Origin: Parazoarcus communis
Lineage (GTDB): Bacteria > Pseudomonadota > Gammaproteobacteria > Burkholderiales > Rhodocyclaceae
DNA: 64,000 nt
Assembly (NCBI RefSeq): GCF_003111645.1
Contig: NZ_CP022187.1
Span: 62,001-126,000, forward strand
Direction: 5' to 3'
Shown here in pieces: positions 8,150-17,613 of the stretch; the stretch's first letter is position 1; every line of letters starts with the position of its first letter. The notes under the pieces are model-generated. The model saw only the letters and a program-made list of their open reading frames with translations. It ran no database searches and was not told the DNA's origin. The position numbers were made by a program, and so were the translations under genes.

Positions 8150-9832
8150 GTGGAAAAGATCTGGCTCAAGAAATACCCGCCCGGTGTACCCGCCGAGGTG
8201 GATGTGAACGAATTCGCTTCGCTCGGCGATCTGTTCGAGCAGGGGGTTCGCAAGTTCGCAGACCGAACCGCCTTTGTCTGCATGGACAAGCGCATCACCT
8301 ACAGGGAACTGGATCGCCTTTCTGCGAATTTCGGTGCGTACCTGCAGTCCGAACTCGGCTTGCCGCGCGGTACGCGTATCGCGCTCATGATGCCCAATCT
8401 GCTGCAGTACCCGGTGGCAATGTTCGGGGCGCTGCGGGCCGGTTACACGGTCGTCAACGTCAATCCGCTCTACACGGCGCGTGAGCTTGAGCATCAGTTG
8501 CGTGACGCCGGGGCGGAAGTGATCGTCATTCTCGAGAACTTTGCCCATACCCTGGAGCAGGTGCGAGATCGGCTGCCGCTCAAGCACGTGCTGGTGACCA
8601 GCATCGGTGCCATGCTAGGTTTTCCGAAAGGGCTGATCGTCAATTTCGTGATCAGGCGGGTCAGGAAGATGGTGCCGCCCTGGTCGTTGCGGGGGAGCAT
8701 CGATTTCGGCGCGGCCGTGCGCAAGGGCGCGCATCATGCGCTCAAGCCGGTCGAGGTCGGTGCTGAAGACATCGCTTTCCTGCAATACACCGGCGGCACG
8801 ACCGGGGTGGCCAAAGGCGCAGTGCTCACGCACGGCAACATCGTGGCCAACCTGCAGCAGGCACATGCCTGGATCAAACCCTTCCTGCATGAGGGCGAAG
8901 AGGTGATCATCACCGCGCTGCCGCTCTATCACATCTTCTCCCTCACCGCGAACTGCCTCACCTTCTTCAAGATCGGGGCGACCAACGTGCTGATCACGAA
9001 TCCACGCGACATTCCGGGCTTCGTCAAGGAGTTGGCGAAGTACCGGTTTACCGCGATTACCGGGGTGAACACCCTGTTCAATGCCTTGCTGCACAACGCC
9101 GAGTTTGCCCGGCTGGATTTTTCCTCGCTGCGGATTTCGCTCGGAGGCGGGATGGCCGTGCAGCAGGCTGTTGCCGAGAAGTGGAAGGAAGTGACCGGTC
9201 TGCCGCTGATCGAGGCCTACGGGCTGACGGAGACTTCACCCGCAGTGACGATCAACCCGCTCGATCTGCCGGAGTTCAATCACGCGATCGGGTTGCCGAT
9301 CTCGTCGACCGATGTGAGTATCCGCGACGACGACGGCACCGAGCAGGCGATCGGCCAGCGCGGCGAACTGTGCGTGCGCGGGCCGCAGGTGACGCGCGGT
9401 TACTGGAACCGGCCGGAAGATACGGCGCGTGCATTTACCGCCGACGGTTTCTTCCGCACCGGCGATGTTGCGGTGATGGACGAAGAGGGTTTCATTCGCA
9501 TCGTCGATCGCAAGAAGGACATGATTCTGGTGTCCGGCTTCAACGTCTATCCCAACGAGGTGGAAGATGTCGTCGCCAGTCATCCGGGTGTGCTTGAGGT
9601 GGCCGCCATCGGCGTGCCGAGCGAGCACAGCGGCGAGGCGGTGAAGGTGTTCGTGGTGCGCAAGGATCCGGCGCTGACCAAGGCCGATCTGATCGCTCAC
9701 TGCCGGCAGAACCTGACCGGGTACAAGGTGCCGCACATGATCGAGTTCAGGGACGAGCTGCCCAAGACCAATGTCGGCAAGATTCTCCGTCGTGTGCTGC
9801 GCGAGGGAGGCGACAAGGCTGACCAGGCTTAG
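8150..9832 (+). CDS. fadD: Long-chain-fatty-acid-CoA ligase
   Basis: This enzyme activates fatty acids to acyl-CoA with ATP through an acyl-adenylate. With the GTG start at 8150 the protein has 560 residues, the length of E. coli FadD. The AMP-binding signature [12 protein letters not shown] is at about residues 213-224. [12 protein letters not shown] is the adenylate-contacting motif, and the hinge/C-terminal domain carries GFFRTGDVA and [24 protein letters not shown] was preferred to any upstream start because an AGGAGA site lies 5-6 nt before it and the homologous N-terminus ([11 protein letters not shown]) begins there. Beta-oxidation is the likely pathway, shared with hbd upstream. Confidence 0.94.
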   Translation: MEKIWLKKYPPGVPAEVDVNEFASLGDLFEQGVRKFADRTAFVCMDKRITYRELDRLSANFGAYLQSELGLPRGTRIALMMPNLLQYPVAMFGALRAGYTVVNVNPLYTARELEHQLRDAGAEVIVILENFAHTLEQVRDRLPLKHVLVTSIGAMLGFPKGLIVNFVIRRVRKMVPPWSLRGSIDFGAAVRKGAHHALKPVEVGAEDIAFLQYTGGTTGVAKGAVLTHGNIVANLQQAHAWIKPFLHEGEEVIITALPLYHIFSLTANCLTFFKIGATNVLITNPRDIPGFVKELAKYRFTAITGVNTLFNALLHNAEFARLDFSSLRISLGGGMAVQQAVAEKWKEVTGLPLIEAYGLTETSPAVTINPLDLPEFNHAIGLPISSTDVSIRDDDGTEQAIGQRGELCVRGPQVTRGYWNRPEDTARAFTADGFFRTGDVAVMDEEGFIRIVDRKKDMILVSGFNVYPNEVEDVVASHPGVLEVAAIGVPSEHSGEAVKVFVVRKDPALTKADLIAHCRQNLTGYKVPHMIEFRDELPKTNVGKILRRVLREGGDKADQA

Positions 9833-9845
9833 CCCGGGGCAGATG

Positions 9846-9881
9846 CGCGGTCCGGAAAATGCTTGTTTTCGGGCCGCGTTT
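9846..9881 (+). terminator. Terminator after fadD
   Basis: A 13-bp stem (9846-9859 with 9866-9878, one bulged G and one G-T pair) is followed by a short T-rich run. It lies 13 nt after the fadD stop. The tail overlaps a TATGAT hexamer (9881-9886) that may be the -10 of the ilvB leader. Confidence 0.75.
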
Positions 9882-9918
9882 ATGATTTCATTCGTGCCAC
9901 AACTTGTCTGATCCGAAC

Positions 9919-9993
9919 ATGAACCGTCGTTTCCCGTCCCTCTCTGTATCCGTAGTACGCGTAGTAGTAGGCGTAGGGACGCGCGCGTCGTAG
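9919..9993 (+). CDS. ilvB leader peptide (valine-rich, 24 residues)
   Basis: A 24-codon frame starting ATGAACCGTCGT and ending TAG carries seven valines, all encoded by GTA, at codons 10, 12, 13, 15, 16, 17 and 19. It is followed after 29 nt by a strong intrinsic terminator and then by ilvB. This is the classic arrangement of transcription attenuation, where slow translation of the control codons through lack of charged tRNA-Val prevents the terminator from forming. GTA is otherwise uncommon in the neighbouring high-GC genes, which would sharpen the response. The E. coli ilvBN leader is likewise Val/Leu-rich. No good ribosome-binding site is visible upstream. Confidence 0.85.
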   Translation: MNRRFPSLSVSVVRVVVGVGTRAS

Positions 9994-10022
9994 CGGATCA
10001 GGACAGGCAGTACCAAATCCAG

Positions 10023-10062
10023 AACCCCCGCCGGCGCGAAAGCCCGGCGGGGGTTTTCTTTT
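10023..10062 (+). terminator. ilvB attenuator terminator
   Basis: CCCCCGCCGG (10025-10034) pairs perfectly with CCGGCGGGGG (10044-10053), extended by two A-T pairs, and is followed by TTTTCTTTT. It lies between the valine leader peptide and ilvB, with the ilvB start 47 nt downstream. Confidence 0.9.
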
Positions 10063-10108
10063 ATGCCGCCGGTCAGAAACGCCGCAACATGACTTGAAGG
10101 AGATCAAC

Positions 10109-11776
10109 ATGAATCAAATGACCGGCGCCCAGCTGATATTGCGCCTGCTCGAACGCCAGGGTGTGCGCACTGCAGCGGGCATCCCCGGCGGCGCAATCCT
10201 GCCGCTTTATGACGCGCTGTCGGGCAGCGACGGCATTCACCATGTGCTTGCGCGTCACGAACAGGGCGCCGGGTTCATGGCTCAGGGCATGGCGCGGGTG
10301 TCGGGCAAGCCCGAGGTCTGCTTTGCCTCCAGCGGCCCGGGCGCGACCAACCTCGTGACCGCGATCGCCGACGCAATGCTCGACTCGATCCCGCTGGTGG
10401 CGATCACCGGCCAGGTGCCGCTGTCGATGATTGGTACCGATGCCTTTCAGGAGGTCGATATCTACGGCATGACGGTGCCGATCACCAAGCACAACTTCCT
10501 GGTCCGGTCGGCGGAGGAGTTGCTCGAGGTCATTCCCGAGGCCTTCCGGATTGCGATGTCGGGCCGTCCCGGTCCGGTGCTGGTGGATGTGCCCAAGGAT
10601 GTGCAGTGCCAGCTCGTCACCTTCGACGAGTTCCCGCCCGTCGCGGTGCGTGACGCGGCGCCCCAGGCGCCGATCGAGCTCATCGAAGAAGCCGCGCGCA
10701 TGATCAACGAAGCGGAACAGCCGGTGCTCTATCTTGGTGGTGGGGTGGTTCATTCCGGCGCTGCGCAACAGGCGGTGACCCTAGCCGAGCAGGCCGGGCT
10801 GCCGACGACGATGACACTGATGGCGCTCGGGGCGATGCCGATGGATCATCCGCTCTCGATCGGCATGCTGGGCATGCATGGCGCGCGCTACACCAACTTC
10901 GTGCTGGAAGAGGCAGATCTGCTGATCTGCGTCGGCGCGCGTTTCGACGATCGTGCAATCGGCAAGGCGGCGCAATTCTGCCCGCGGGCAAAGATCGTTC
11001 ATATCGATGTCGACCCGTCCGAGCTGGACAAGATCAAGAACGCCCATGTCGCCATCAATGGTGATGTCGCCGAGGTGCTTGATGCGCTGATTCCGCGCGT
11101 GAAGGTGCAGTTGCGCAAGCGCTGGCTGTCGCATGTCGATAGTCTCAAGACGCGCTTTCCGATGCAGTTCGACGCGCTGGAGAATCCGCGCAGTCACTAC
11201 GGGCTGATCAACGCCGTTGCCGCTGCGCTCGACGATGAGGCCATCATCACCACCGACGTGGGTCAGCACCAGATGTGGGTGGCTCAGGCCTATCCCTTCC
11301 GCCGTCCACGCCAATGGCTTACATCGGGGGGGCTCGGCACCATGGGCTTCGGCATGCCGGTAGCGCTCGGTGCGGCGCTGGCTGCGCCCGAGCGCACCGT
11401 GGTGTGCTTCAGCGGTGATGGCAGCATCATGATGAACATCCAGGAGCTGGCGACCCTTGCTGAGCAGGGGCTCAACGTCAAGATCGTGCTGATGAACAAC
11501 AACGCGCTCGGTCTGGTGTACCAGCAGCAGAGCCTGTTCTATGGCAAGCGCACGTTTGCGTCGCGCTGTGCCGGGGCGCCGGACTTCATGAAGATCGCGG
11601 AGGGCTTCGGCATTCCTGCGGTCGATCTCGATCTCGCGGCCAACCCGCGCGCTTCGCTCGCACAGGCCTTGCAGACCCCGGGACCGTGCCTGATTCATGC
11701 CTCGATCGATCGCGAGGAGTTTGTTTACCCCATGGTGCCGCCGGGTGCGGCCAATACCGAGATGATCGGAGGTTGA
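10109..11776 (+). CDS. ilvB: Acetolactate synthase (AHAS) large, catalytic subunit
   Basis: This enzyme condenses pyruvate with pyruvate or 2-ketobutyrate, the first common step of valine, leucine and isoleucine synthesis. The 555-residue protein has the thiamine-diphosphate activating Glu51 in HEQGAGFMAQGMAR, a central FAD-type domain, and the ThDP/Mg motif starting GDGS at residue 436 and ending about 30 residues later at MNN. ATG at 10109 was chosen because AAGGAG ends 6 nt upstream; a TTG five codons earlier overlaps that site. The valine leader and attenuator upstream indicate end-product control. It is followed at once by the regulatory subunit. Confidence 0.96.
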   Translation: MNQMTGAQLILRLLERQGVRTAAGIPGGAILPLYDALSGSDGIHHVLARHEQGAGFMAQGMARVSGKPEVCFASSGPGATNLVTAIADAMLDSIPLVAITGQVPLSMIGTDAFQEVDIYGMTVPITKHNFLVRSAEELLEVIPEAFRIAMSGRPGPVLVDVPKDVQCQLVTFDEFPPVAVRDAAPQAPIELIEEAARMINEAEQPVLYLGGGVVHSGAAQQAVTLAEQAGLPTTMTLMALGAMPMDHPLSIGMLGMHGARYTNFVLEEADLLICVGARFDDRAIGKAAQFCPRAKIVHIDVDPSELDKIKNAHVAINGDVAEVLDALIPRVKVQLRKRWLSHVDSLKTRFPMQFDALENPRSHYGLINAVAAALDDEAIITTDVGQHQMWVAQAYPFRRPRQWLTSGGLGTMGFGMPVALGAALAAPERTVVCFSGDGSIMMNIQELATLAEQGLNVKIVLMNNNALGLVYQQQSLFYGKRTFASRCAGAPDFMKIAEGFGIPAVDLDLAANPRASLAQALQTPGPCLIHASIDREEFVYPMVPPGAANTEMIGG

Positions 11777-11778
11777 TG

Positions 11779-12090
11779 ATGGAACAAGTTGCCGAACCGC
11801 TGCAGCAGTCGGGTTTTGCCAAGGTCGTGCTCGAGCTCGAAGTGAACAACCATGCAGGCGTGATGAGCCACATCTGCAATCTCTTCGCCCGGCGTGCTTT
11901 CAACATGGAGGGCATCATGTGCATGCCCATCCCCAACGGCAACCGGAGTCGCATCTGGTTGCTGGTGTTCGAGGATCAGCGCCTTGAGCAGATGATTCGC
12001 CAGCTGGAGAAGCTCGAGGACGTGCTGGCCGTAAATCGCCATGGCGCGGAGCACGAGGTATTCGTGCGCATGGAGGAGTTCTTCCTCTGA
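11779..12090 (+). CDS. ilvN: Acetolactate synthase small, regulatory subunit (short IlvN type)
   Basis: This 103-residue protein is little more than one ACT domain (VLELEVNNHAGVMSHICNLFARRAFNMEGI), the valine-binding regulatory module of AHAS. It lacks the second domain of the roughly 160-residue IlvH type, so it resembles E. coli IlvN (96 residues). Two ATGs overlap the ilvB end: 11776 shares a base with the ilvB stop, and 11779 has better spacing (6 nt) from GGAGG at 11768-11772, so I use 11779. Translational coupling with ilvB is very likely. The subunit should confer valine feedback inhibition. Confidence 0.92.
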   Translation: MEQVAEPLQQSGFAKVVLELEVNNHAGVMSHICNLFARRAFNMEGIMCMPIPNGNRSRIWLLVFEDQRLEQMIRQLEKLEDVLAVNRHGAEHEVFVRMEEFFL

Positions 12091-12101
12091 GTCTGGTGAG
12101 A

Positions 12102-12145
12102 GCGGGGTGGCTGGCGGCCTGTGCTAAACTCGCCGGCCTCCCCGC
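12102..12145 (+). other. Intercistronic hairpin ilvN-aroC
   Basis: A 15-bp stem (12102-12116 with 12131-12145), with one T-T mismatch and one G-T pair, encloses a 14-nt loop between ilvN and aroC. No T-run follows. The loop contains TGCTAAACT (12122-12130), which looks like an extended -10 element, so the site may also serve as an aroC promoter. Confidence 0.55.
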
Positions 12146-12165
12146 CAGAACGCTACGAGTCTCCC

Positions 12166-13302
12166 ATGTCCGGCAATTCCATCGGCACGCTTTTCTGCGT
12201 CACGTCTTTCGGTGAATCCCACGGCCCGGCCATCGGCTGCATTGTCGACGGCTGCCCTCCCGGGCTCGCGATCAGCGCGGCCGAGATACAGCTGGAGCTC
12301 GATCGTCGCAAGCCGGGTACGTCCCGTCATGTGACGCAGCGCCGCGAGCCGGACGAGGTGGAGATTCTGTCCGGTGTATTCGAGGGTGTGACCACGGGTA
12401 CGCCGATTGCGCTGCTGATCCGCAATCAGGATCAGCGCAGCAAGGACTACGGCAATATTGCCGACACCTTCCGTCCCGGCCATGCCGATTACCCCTACTG
12501 GCAGAAATACGGTATCCGCGATTACCGCGGCGGCGGTCGTTCATCCGCACGTGAAACCGCCGTGCGCGTGGCCGCCGGCGCAATCGCAAAGAAATGGCTG
12601 GACGAGAAGTTCGGCATCGTGATCCGGGGCTACATGGCCCAGCTCGGCCCGCTTTCGATTCCCTTCGAATCCTGGGACGAGGTCGATCGCAACCCCTTCT
12701 TTGCGCCCAATGCGTCCCTTGTGCCCGAACTCGAGCAGTACATGGACGAACTGCGCAAATCGGGCGACTCGGTCGGCGCCCGCATCAACGTGGTGGCCAC
12801 TGGTGTGCCCGTGGGCTGGGGCGAGCCGGTGTTCGATCGTCTCGATGCCGAGATTGCCTACGCGATGATGAGCATCAATGCGGTGAAAGGCGTCGAGATC
12901 GGTGCCGGTTTCGACGCCGTGTCCCAGCTTGGCACGCAGCATGGTGACGAGATGACGCCCGAGGGCTTCCTCTCCAACAATGCGGGCGGTGTGCTTGGTG
13001 GCCTGTCCTCCGGGCAGGACATTCTGGTGAGCATGGCAATCAAGCCGACTTCCAGCATCCGGCTCGACCGCGCGTCGATCAATCGTCAAGGTGAGCCTGT
13101 CGTGGTCAATACCCACGGCAGACACGACCCCTGTGTCGGCATTCGCGCCACACCGATTGCCGAGTCCATGCTTGCGCTGGTGCTGATCGACCACGCATTG
13201 AGGCACCGGGCGCAGTGTGGTGATGTCGTCACCACCACGCCGCGCATTGCCGGACTGGCGCCGGCAGGGCATCAGGCGGTCCCCTCTCCCGTGCGGCGTT
13301 GA
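12166..13302 (+). CDS. aroC: Chorismate synthase
   Basis: This is the seventh shikimate-pathway enzyme. It converts EPSP to chorismate and needs reduced FMN although the reaction is redox-neutral. The 378-residue protein shows the family signatures [18 protein letters not shown] near the N-terminus, the [20 protein letters not shown] segment split by family-conserved Arg residues, [19 protein letters not shown], and [16 protein letters not shown] at 12166 gives the typical start SGNSIGTLF. The ribosome-binding site is weak. Together with aroA, pheA and tyrA elsewhere in this window it covers much of late aromatic amino-acid synthesis. Confidence 0.97.
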   Translation: MSGNSIGTLFCVTSFGESHGPAIGCIVDGCPPGLAISAAEIQLELDRRKPGTSRHVTQRREPDEVEILSGVFEGVTTGTPIALLIRNQDQRSKDYGNIADTFRPGHADYPYWQKYGIRDYRGGGRSSARETAVRVAAGAIAKKWLDEKFGIVIRGYMAQLGPLSIPFESWDEVDRNPFFAPNASLVPELEQYMDELRKSGDSVGARINVVATGVPVGWGEPVFDRLDAEIAYAMMSINAVKGVEIGAGFDAVSQLGTQHGDEMTPEGFLSNNAGGVLGGLSSGQDILVSMAIKPTSSIRLDRASINRQGEPVVVNTHGRHDPCVGIRATPIAESMLALVLIDHALRHRAQCGDVVTTTPRIAGLAPAGHQAVPSPVRR

Positions 13303-13434
13303 GGCGCGCGTCACGCGCTTTCCCGCGCAAGGCTTGCGGAGCCGGAGGTGGGCTGATTCGCGCCCGAATGTCTGTCGGCATCCGGGTGCGGTGTCCTGAC
13401 GGGTGCCGCCGCCCCCTTGCCATGGGGCGCTGAG

Positions 13435-14595
13435 ATGGGGACGACGCTGCCGTACTGGCGACTTTCGTTCTACTACTTCTTCTATTTCGCCTTCGTCGGC
13501 GCATTCTCGCCGTATTTCACGCTCTACCTTCAGTCGCTGCAATACCCTGCAACCGACATCGCCATCCTGATGTCGCTGATGCAGCTCATGCGTGTGCTGT
13601 CGCCAAACCTCTGGAGCTGGCTTTCCGAGCGCCTGGGCATGCGCCTGCCGATTGTCCGCCTGTCGGCTGCGATGAGCCTCGCGGGTTTCTCGATCTTCTT
13701 CATGACGCAGGCGTTCTCCGGCATTTTCGTCGGCATGGCGCTGATGGCCTTTTTCTGGAGCGCCGCGTTGCCGCTGGTCGAGAGCGTAACCTTCGTTCAT
13801 CTCGGCGCGCAGGGGCATCGTTACGGCAGCATCCGCGTGTGGGGGAGTGTGGGCTTCATCGTGGCCGTACTCGGGCTCGGGCTTCTGCTCGATCATTTCG
13901 CAATCGATGTTGTCCTGTGGGTGACCGCGTCGATCCTGCTCGGCATTCTTGTGTGCGGGATCCTGGTGCCCGAGGCGAAGCCGAGCGTGAGTTCGCACGT
14001 GACCGCCAGCTTTGGTGCCACACTGCGTCGCCCGGAAGTGCTCGCGCTGTTCGGTGCCTGCTTTCTCATGTCCGCCGCACACGGCGCACTGTATGTCTTC
14101 TATTCGATCCTGCTGGTGGATCACGGTTATGACAAGGTTGTGGTCGGGTCGCTGTGGTCGCTCGGCGTGCTGGCTGAGATCGGGGTGTTCCTGGTCATGC
14201 CGCGCGTGATGCGCCGCTACTCGCTGCGCACCATCCTGCTGGTGGCGTTTGCCTGCGCCGTGCTGCGCTTTGCAACCATCGGCTGGGGTGTGGGCAGCAT
14301 GCTGGTACTGATCCTTGCGCAACTGCTTCACGGCGCGACCTTCGGCGCCTACCATGCGGCGGCGATCGCGGCGGTGAACAAGTGGTTTCCCGGGCGTCTC
14401 CAGTCGAGCGGGCAGGCGCTCTACGGAAGTGTGTCCTTTGGTGCCGGCGGCATGCTGGGCGGCTTGATCAGCGGTTACACCTGGGACACTATCGGATCTG
14501 CGTGGACCTTCACGCTGGGGTCGGTTTTTGCGCTTGCGGGGTTTGTGTGGCTGGCGTTGAGCTGGCGGGAGCACGGCCCCGAGCGCACGATTTGA
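13435..14595 (+). CDS. MFS transporter of the HcaT/3-phenylpropionate-permease-like group
   Basis: This 386-residue inner-membrane protein has twelve predicted hydrophobic segments in two halves, as usual for the major facilitator superfamily. The first segment is rich in aromatics (WRLSFYYFFYFAFVGAF), followed by FSPYFTLYLQSL, a beginning typical of the nucleoside:H+ symporter-like/HcaT branch. The loop WLSERLGMRLPIVRLS corresponds to the cytoplasmic MFS signature. ATG at 13435 was chosen over a TTG six codons upstream; neither has a clear ribosome-binding site. The substrate cannot be predicted. The M48 protease gene follows after only 12 nt. Confidence 0.8.
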   Translation: MGTTLPYWRLSFYYFFYFAFVGAFSPYFTLYLQSLQYPATDIAILMSLMQLMRVLSPNLWSWLSERLGMRLPIVRLSAAMSLAGFSIFFMTQAFSGIFVGMALMAFFWSAALPLVESVTFVHLGAQGHRYGSIRVWGSVGFIVAVLGLGLLLDHFAIDVVLWVTASILLGILVCGILVPEAKPSVSSHVTASFGATLRRPEVLALFGACFLMSAAHGALYVFYSILLVDHGYDKVVVGSLWSLGVLAEIGVFLVMPRVMRRYSLRTILLVAFACAVLRFATIGWGVGSMLVLILAQLLHGATFGAYHAAAIAAVNKWFPGRLQSSGQALYGSVSFGAGGMLGGLISGYTWDTIGSAWTFTLGSVFALAGFVWLALSWREHGPERTI

Positions 14596-14607
14596 GAGGA
14601 GTGCTGA

Positions 14608-15426
14608 ATGCTGATATTCAAGAAAAGCCTGTTTCCGGTGCTGATTGCCGCGCTGCTGAGCGTGGGATGCCAGACGGTGCAAACCACCGGCGGAGGCGCG
14701 GTCGGGGTGGACAGGGGGCAGATGATGATGATCCCGGCGAGCGATATCGAGCAGGCATCGTCGCAGCAATACCAGGAGATCATTTCCGAGGCGCGGAGCA
14801 AGAACCTGCTCAACCGTGACGCCCGACAGGTGCAGCGCGTGCGGCAGGTCGCCTCGCGGCTGATTCCCCAGACCGGCAATTTCCGTCGTGATGCGCCAGG
14901 CTGGAAGTGGGAGATCAACGTGCTCAAGTCCGATGAACTCAATGCATGGTGCATGGCCGGGGGCAAGATCGCCTTCTATTCGGGCTTGATCGACCGCCTC
15001 GGCCTGAGTGATGACGAGATCGCAGCGGTGATGGGGCATGAGATTGCACATGCGCTGCGCGAGCATGCGCGCGAGCGCGTGTCGAAGAGCATGGCGACCG
15101 GCCTCGGCATCTCGGTCGCTGGCGCCTTGCTCGGGGTTGGCGAAGTGGGGCAGGACCTGATGGGGTCGGTGGCGAAAGTGACTTTTGAATTGCCCAACTC
15201 GCGCCTGCACGAAACCGAGGCCGACCGCATTGGCGTGGAACTGGCTGCACGCGCGGGCTATGATCCGCGCGCGGCAGTGACGCTGTGGACCAAGATGGCT
15301 TCCCAGTCGTCGGGTGCGCCACCGCAATGGCTGTCCACCCACCCCTCGCACGACTCGCGGCAGAAGGATCTGGCCGAGTACGCTGCCCGGGTCATGCCGA
15401 TCTACGAGCAGACACGGCGCAGATAG
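14608..15426 (+). CDS. M48-family metalloprotease, lipoprotein (LoiP/YcaL-like)
   Basis: This is a 272-residue envelope zinc protease. A signal peptide ends in the lipobox LLSVGC, so the mature protein is probably lipid-anchored at Cys21. The zinc motif HEIAH (H144, E145, H148) and the downstream third-ligand segment [20 protein letters not shown] are intact, and the C-terminal THPSHDSR motif is conserved in the family. These enzymes degrade misfolded or mistargeted envelope proteins. A GAGGAG ribosome-binding site overlaps the end of the MFS gene, so the two are likely cotranscribed. Confidence 0.9.
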   Translation: MLIFKKSLFPVLIAALLSVGCQTVQTTGGGAVGVDRGQMMMIPASDIEQASSQQYQEIISEARSKNLLNRDARQVQRVRQVASRLIPQTGNFRRDAPGWKWEINVLKSDELNAWCMAGGKIAFYSGLIDRLGLSDDEIAAVMGHEIAHALREHARERVSKSMATGLGISVAGALLGVGEVGQDLMGSVAKVTFELPNSRLHETEADRIGVELAARAGYDPRAAVTLWTKMASQSSGAPPQWLSTHPSHDSRQKDLAEYAARVMPIYEQTRRR

Positions 15427-15515
15427 CGCCAAACGGAGCGCAGGGCGGGCGCTGCTACCCAGGCGCACGCCCCTGTGAAATAATCGAAACCTTTTCTTTC
15501 CGCGGAATACACTGG

Positions 15516-16925
15516 ATGGAAGCCCAAACGCTGTACGAAAAACTCTGGTCGAGCCATGTCGTTCACCAGGAAGCCGACGGCACTGCGCTGATCTATATCG
15601 ATCGCCACCTTGTACACGAGGTGACCAGCCCGCAGGCCTTCGAAGGTCTCAAGCTCGCGGGACGCAAACCCTGGCGGATCTCGTCCATCGTTGCGACTGC
15701 CGACCACAATACGCCGACCGATCACTGGGATCAGGGGATTCTCGACCCGGTCTCGCGTCAGCAGGTCGAAACCCTCGACAGCAATATCCGCGAAGTCGGT
15801 GCGCTGGCCTACTTCCCGTTTCGCGATGCCAAGCAGGGCATCGTGCATGTGATCGGACCCGAGAACGGTGCAACCCTGCCGGGCATGACGGTGGTGTGTG
15901 GCGACTCGCACACTTCGACCCACGGTGCGTTTGCCTGTCTGGCGCACGGTATCGGTACGTCCGAGGTCGAGCATGTGATGGCGACGCAGTGCCTGCTGCA
16001 GAAGAAGTCGAAGACGCTGCTGGTCAAGGTCGATGGCGAACTCGGGCGTGGCGTGTCGGCCAAGGATGTCGTGCTCGCGATCATCGGTCGCATCGGCACC
16101 GCGGGCGGCAACGGCTATGCCATCGAGTTCGGCGGCAGCGCTATCCGGTCGCTGTCCATGGAAGGGCGGATGACGGTGTGCAACATGGCGATCGAGGCGG
16201 GTGCCCGCGCCGGCCTGGTTGCCGTCGACGAAACCACTATTGCCTACCTCAAGGACAGGCCGTTCGCACCGAAGGGTGAGCAGTGGGACGCGGCGGTTGC
16301 CTACTGGCGCACGCTGACGTCGGATGCCGGCGCGAAGTTCGACAAGGTCGTCGAACTCAACGCGGCCGACATCCTGCCGCAGGTCACCTGGGGTACGTCG
16401 CCCGAGATGGTCACCACGATCGCCGGTCGGGTGCCCGACCCCGCAGGCATCAACGACCCGGTGCGCCGCGAAGGCATCGAGCGCGCGCTCAAGTACATGG
16501 GGCTGACGGCCAATACACCGATCAACGAGATCGCCGTAGATCAGGTCTTCATCGGTTCGTGCACCAATTCGCGCATCGAAGACCTGCGTGAGGCGGCTGC
16601 GGTCGCCAAGGGGCGGACCAAGGCGGCCAATGTGCGCCGCGTGCTGGTGGTGCCGGGGTCCGGGCTGGTCAAGCGCCAGGCCGAGGCCGAAGGGCTGGAC
16701 AAGGTGTTCATCGAGGCAGGATTCGAATGGCGCGAGCCGGGCTGTTCGATGTGTCTGGCGATGAACGCCGACCGCCTGGAGCCGGGCGAGCGCTGTGCCT
16801 CGACCTCCAACCGCAATTTCGAAGGCCGGCAGGGCGCCGGTGGGCGTACCCATCTGGTGAGCCCCGCCATGGCCGCAGCCGCTGCGGTGGCCGGGCATTT
16901 TGCCGATGTGCGCGAGTTGCAATAA
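15516..16925 (+). CDS. leuC: 3-isopropylmalate dehydratase large subunit
   Basis: LeuC with LeuD isomerises 2-isopropylmalate to 3-isopropylmalate in leucine synthesis. The 469-residue protein is of the aconitase family. Its [4Fe-4S] ligands are C349 (in [13 protein letters not shown]) and C410/C413 (in [10 protein letters not shown]). [19 protein letters not shown] and [11 protein letters not shown] are further signatures. ATG at 15516 gives the standard start [15 protein letters not shown]. It begins the leuC-leuD-leuB-asd run, with leuD 15 nt downstream. No leucine-rich leader peptide is visible in the 89 nt upstream. Confidence 0.97.
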   Translation: MEAQTLYEKLWSSHVVHQEADGTALIYIDRHLVHEVTSPQAFEGLKLAGRKPWRISSIVATADHNTPTDHWDQGILDPVSRQQVETLDSNIREVGALAYFPFRDAKQGIVHVIGPENGATLPGMTVVCGDSHTSTHGAFACLAHGIGTSEVEHVMATQCLLQKKSKTLLVKVDGELGRGVSAKDVVLAIIGRIGTAGGNGYAIEFGGSAIRSLSMEGRMTVCNMAIEAGARAGLVAVDETTIAYLKDRPFAPKGEQWDAAVAYWRTLTSDAGAKFDKVVELNAADILPQVTWGTSPEMVTTIAGRVPDPAGINDPVRREGIERALKYMGLTANTPINEIAVDQVFIGSCTNSRIEDLREAAAVAKGRTKAANVRRVLVVPGSGLVKRQAEAEGLDKVFIEAGFEWREPGCSMCLAMNADRLEPGERCASTSNRNFEGRQGAGGRTHLVSPAMAAAAAVAGHFADVRELQ

Positions 16926-16940
16926 AAGGATCAGCAGAAG

Positions 16941-17579
16941 ATGAAACCGTTTACCGTTCTCGATGCGCTGGTGGCGCCGCTCGATCGTGCCAACGTCGAT
17001 ACCGATGCGATCATTCCCAAGCAGTTCCTGAAGTCGATCAAGCGCAGCGGCTTCGGCCCCAACCTGTTTGACGAGTGGCGCTATCTGGATGTCGGTCAGC
17101 CCGGGCAGGACAACAGCAAGCGTCCGCTGAACACCGATTTCGTGCTCAATCAGCCGCGTTATCAGGGGGCGCAGGTGCTGCTCACCCGCGACAACTTCGG
17201 CTGTGGCAGCTCGCGCGAGCACGCGCCGTGGGCGCTGGAGGACTACGGCTTTCGTGCAATTATCGGCACCAGCTTTGCCGATATCTTCTTCAACAACTGT
17301 TTCAAGAACGGCGTCTTGCCGATCGTGCTTTTTGCAGAGGAGGTTGATGAGCTGTTCAGCCAGTGCGAAGCGACCGAGGGCTATCAGCTCAAGGTGGATC
17401 TGGCTGCCCAGACGGTCACCCGTCCCGATGGCAAGGTGATTGCATTCGACGTCGATGCCTTCCGCAAGGAATGCATGCTCAATGGCTGGGACGACATCGG
17501 CCTGACGCTGCGTCATGCCGACAAGATCCGTGCATTTGAAGACGCGCGTCGCGCCAAGCACCCCTATTATTTCGCCTGA
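16941..17579 (+). CDS. leuD: 3-isopropylmalate dehydratase small subunit
   Basis: This 212-residue swivel-domain subunit completes the active site of LeuC. The family motifs [17 protein letters not shown] near the N-terminus and [15 protein letters not shown] (with the substrate-binding SSREH) are intact, and the length is typical of the LeuD1 type. It sits 15 nt after leuC and 34 nt before leuB, in the usual order. Confidence 0.97.
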   Translation: MKPFTVLDALVAPLDRANVDTDAIIPKQFLKSIKRSGFGPNLFDEWRYLDVGQPGQDNSKRPLNTDFVLNQPRYQGAQVLLTRDNFGCGSSREHAPWALEDYGFRAIIGTSFADIFFNNCFKNGVLPIVLFAEEVDELFSQCEATEGYQLKVDLAAQTVTRPDGKVIAFDVDAFRKECMLNGWDDIGLTLRHADKIRAFEDARRAKHPYYFA

Positions 17580-17613
17580 GCCCTTGCGGCCCGGGTTTGC
17601 GTGGAGAAACCGG

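Noticed and set aside
9880-10110. Minus-strand Tyr-rich frame across the ilvB leader
   Set aside because: The tyrosines are the reverse complement of the GTA valine codons of the leader peptide on the plus strand.
12541-15468. Minus-strand open frame of 975 codons
   Set aside because: It is antisense to aroC, the MFS gene and the M48 protease; the His/Arg/Gln-rich translation is a shadow of strong codon bias.
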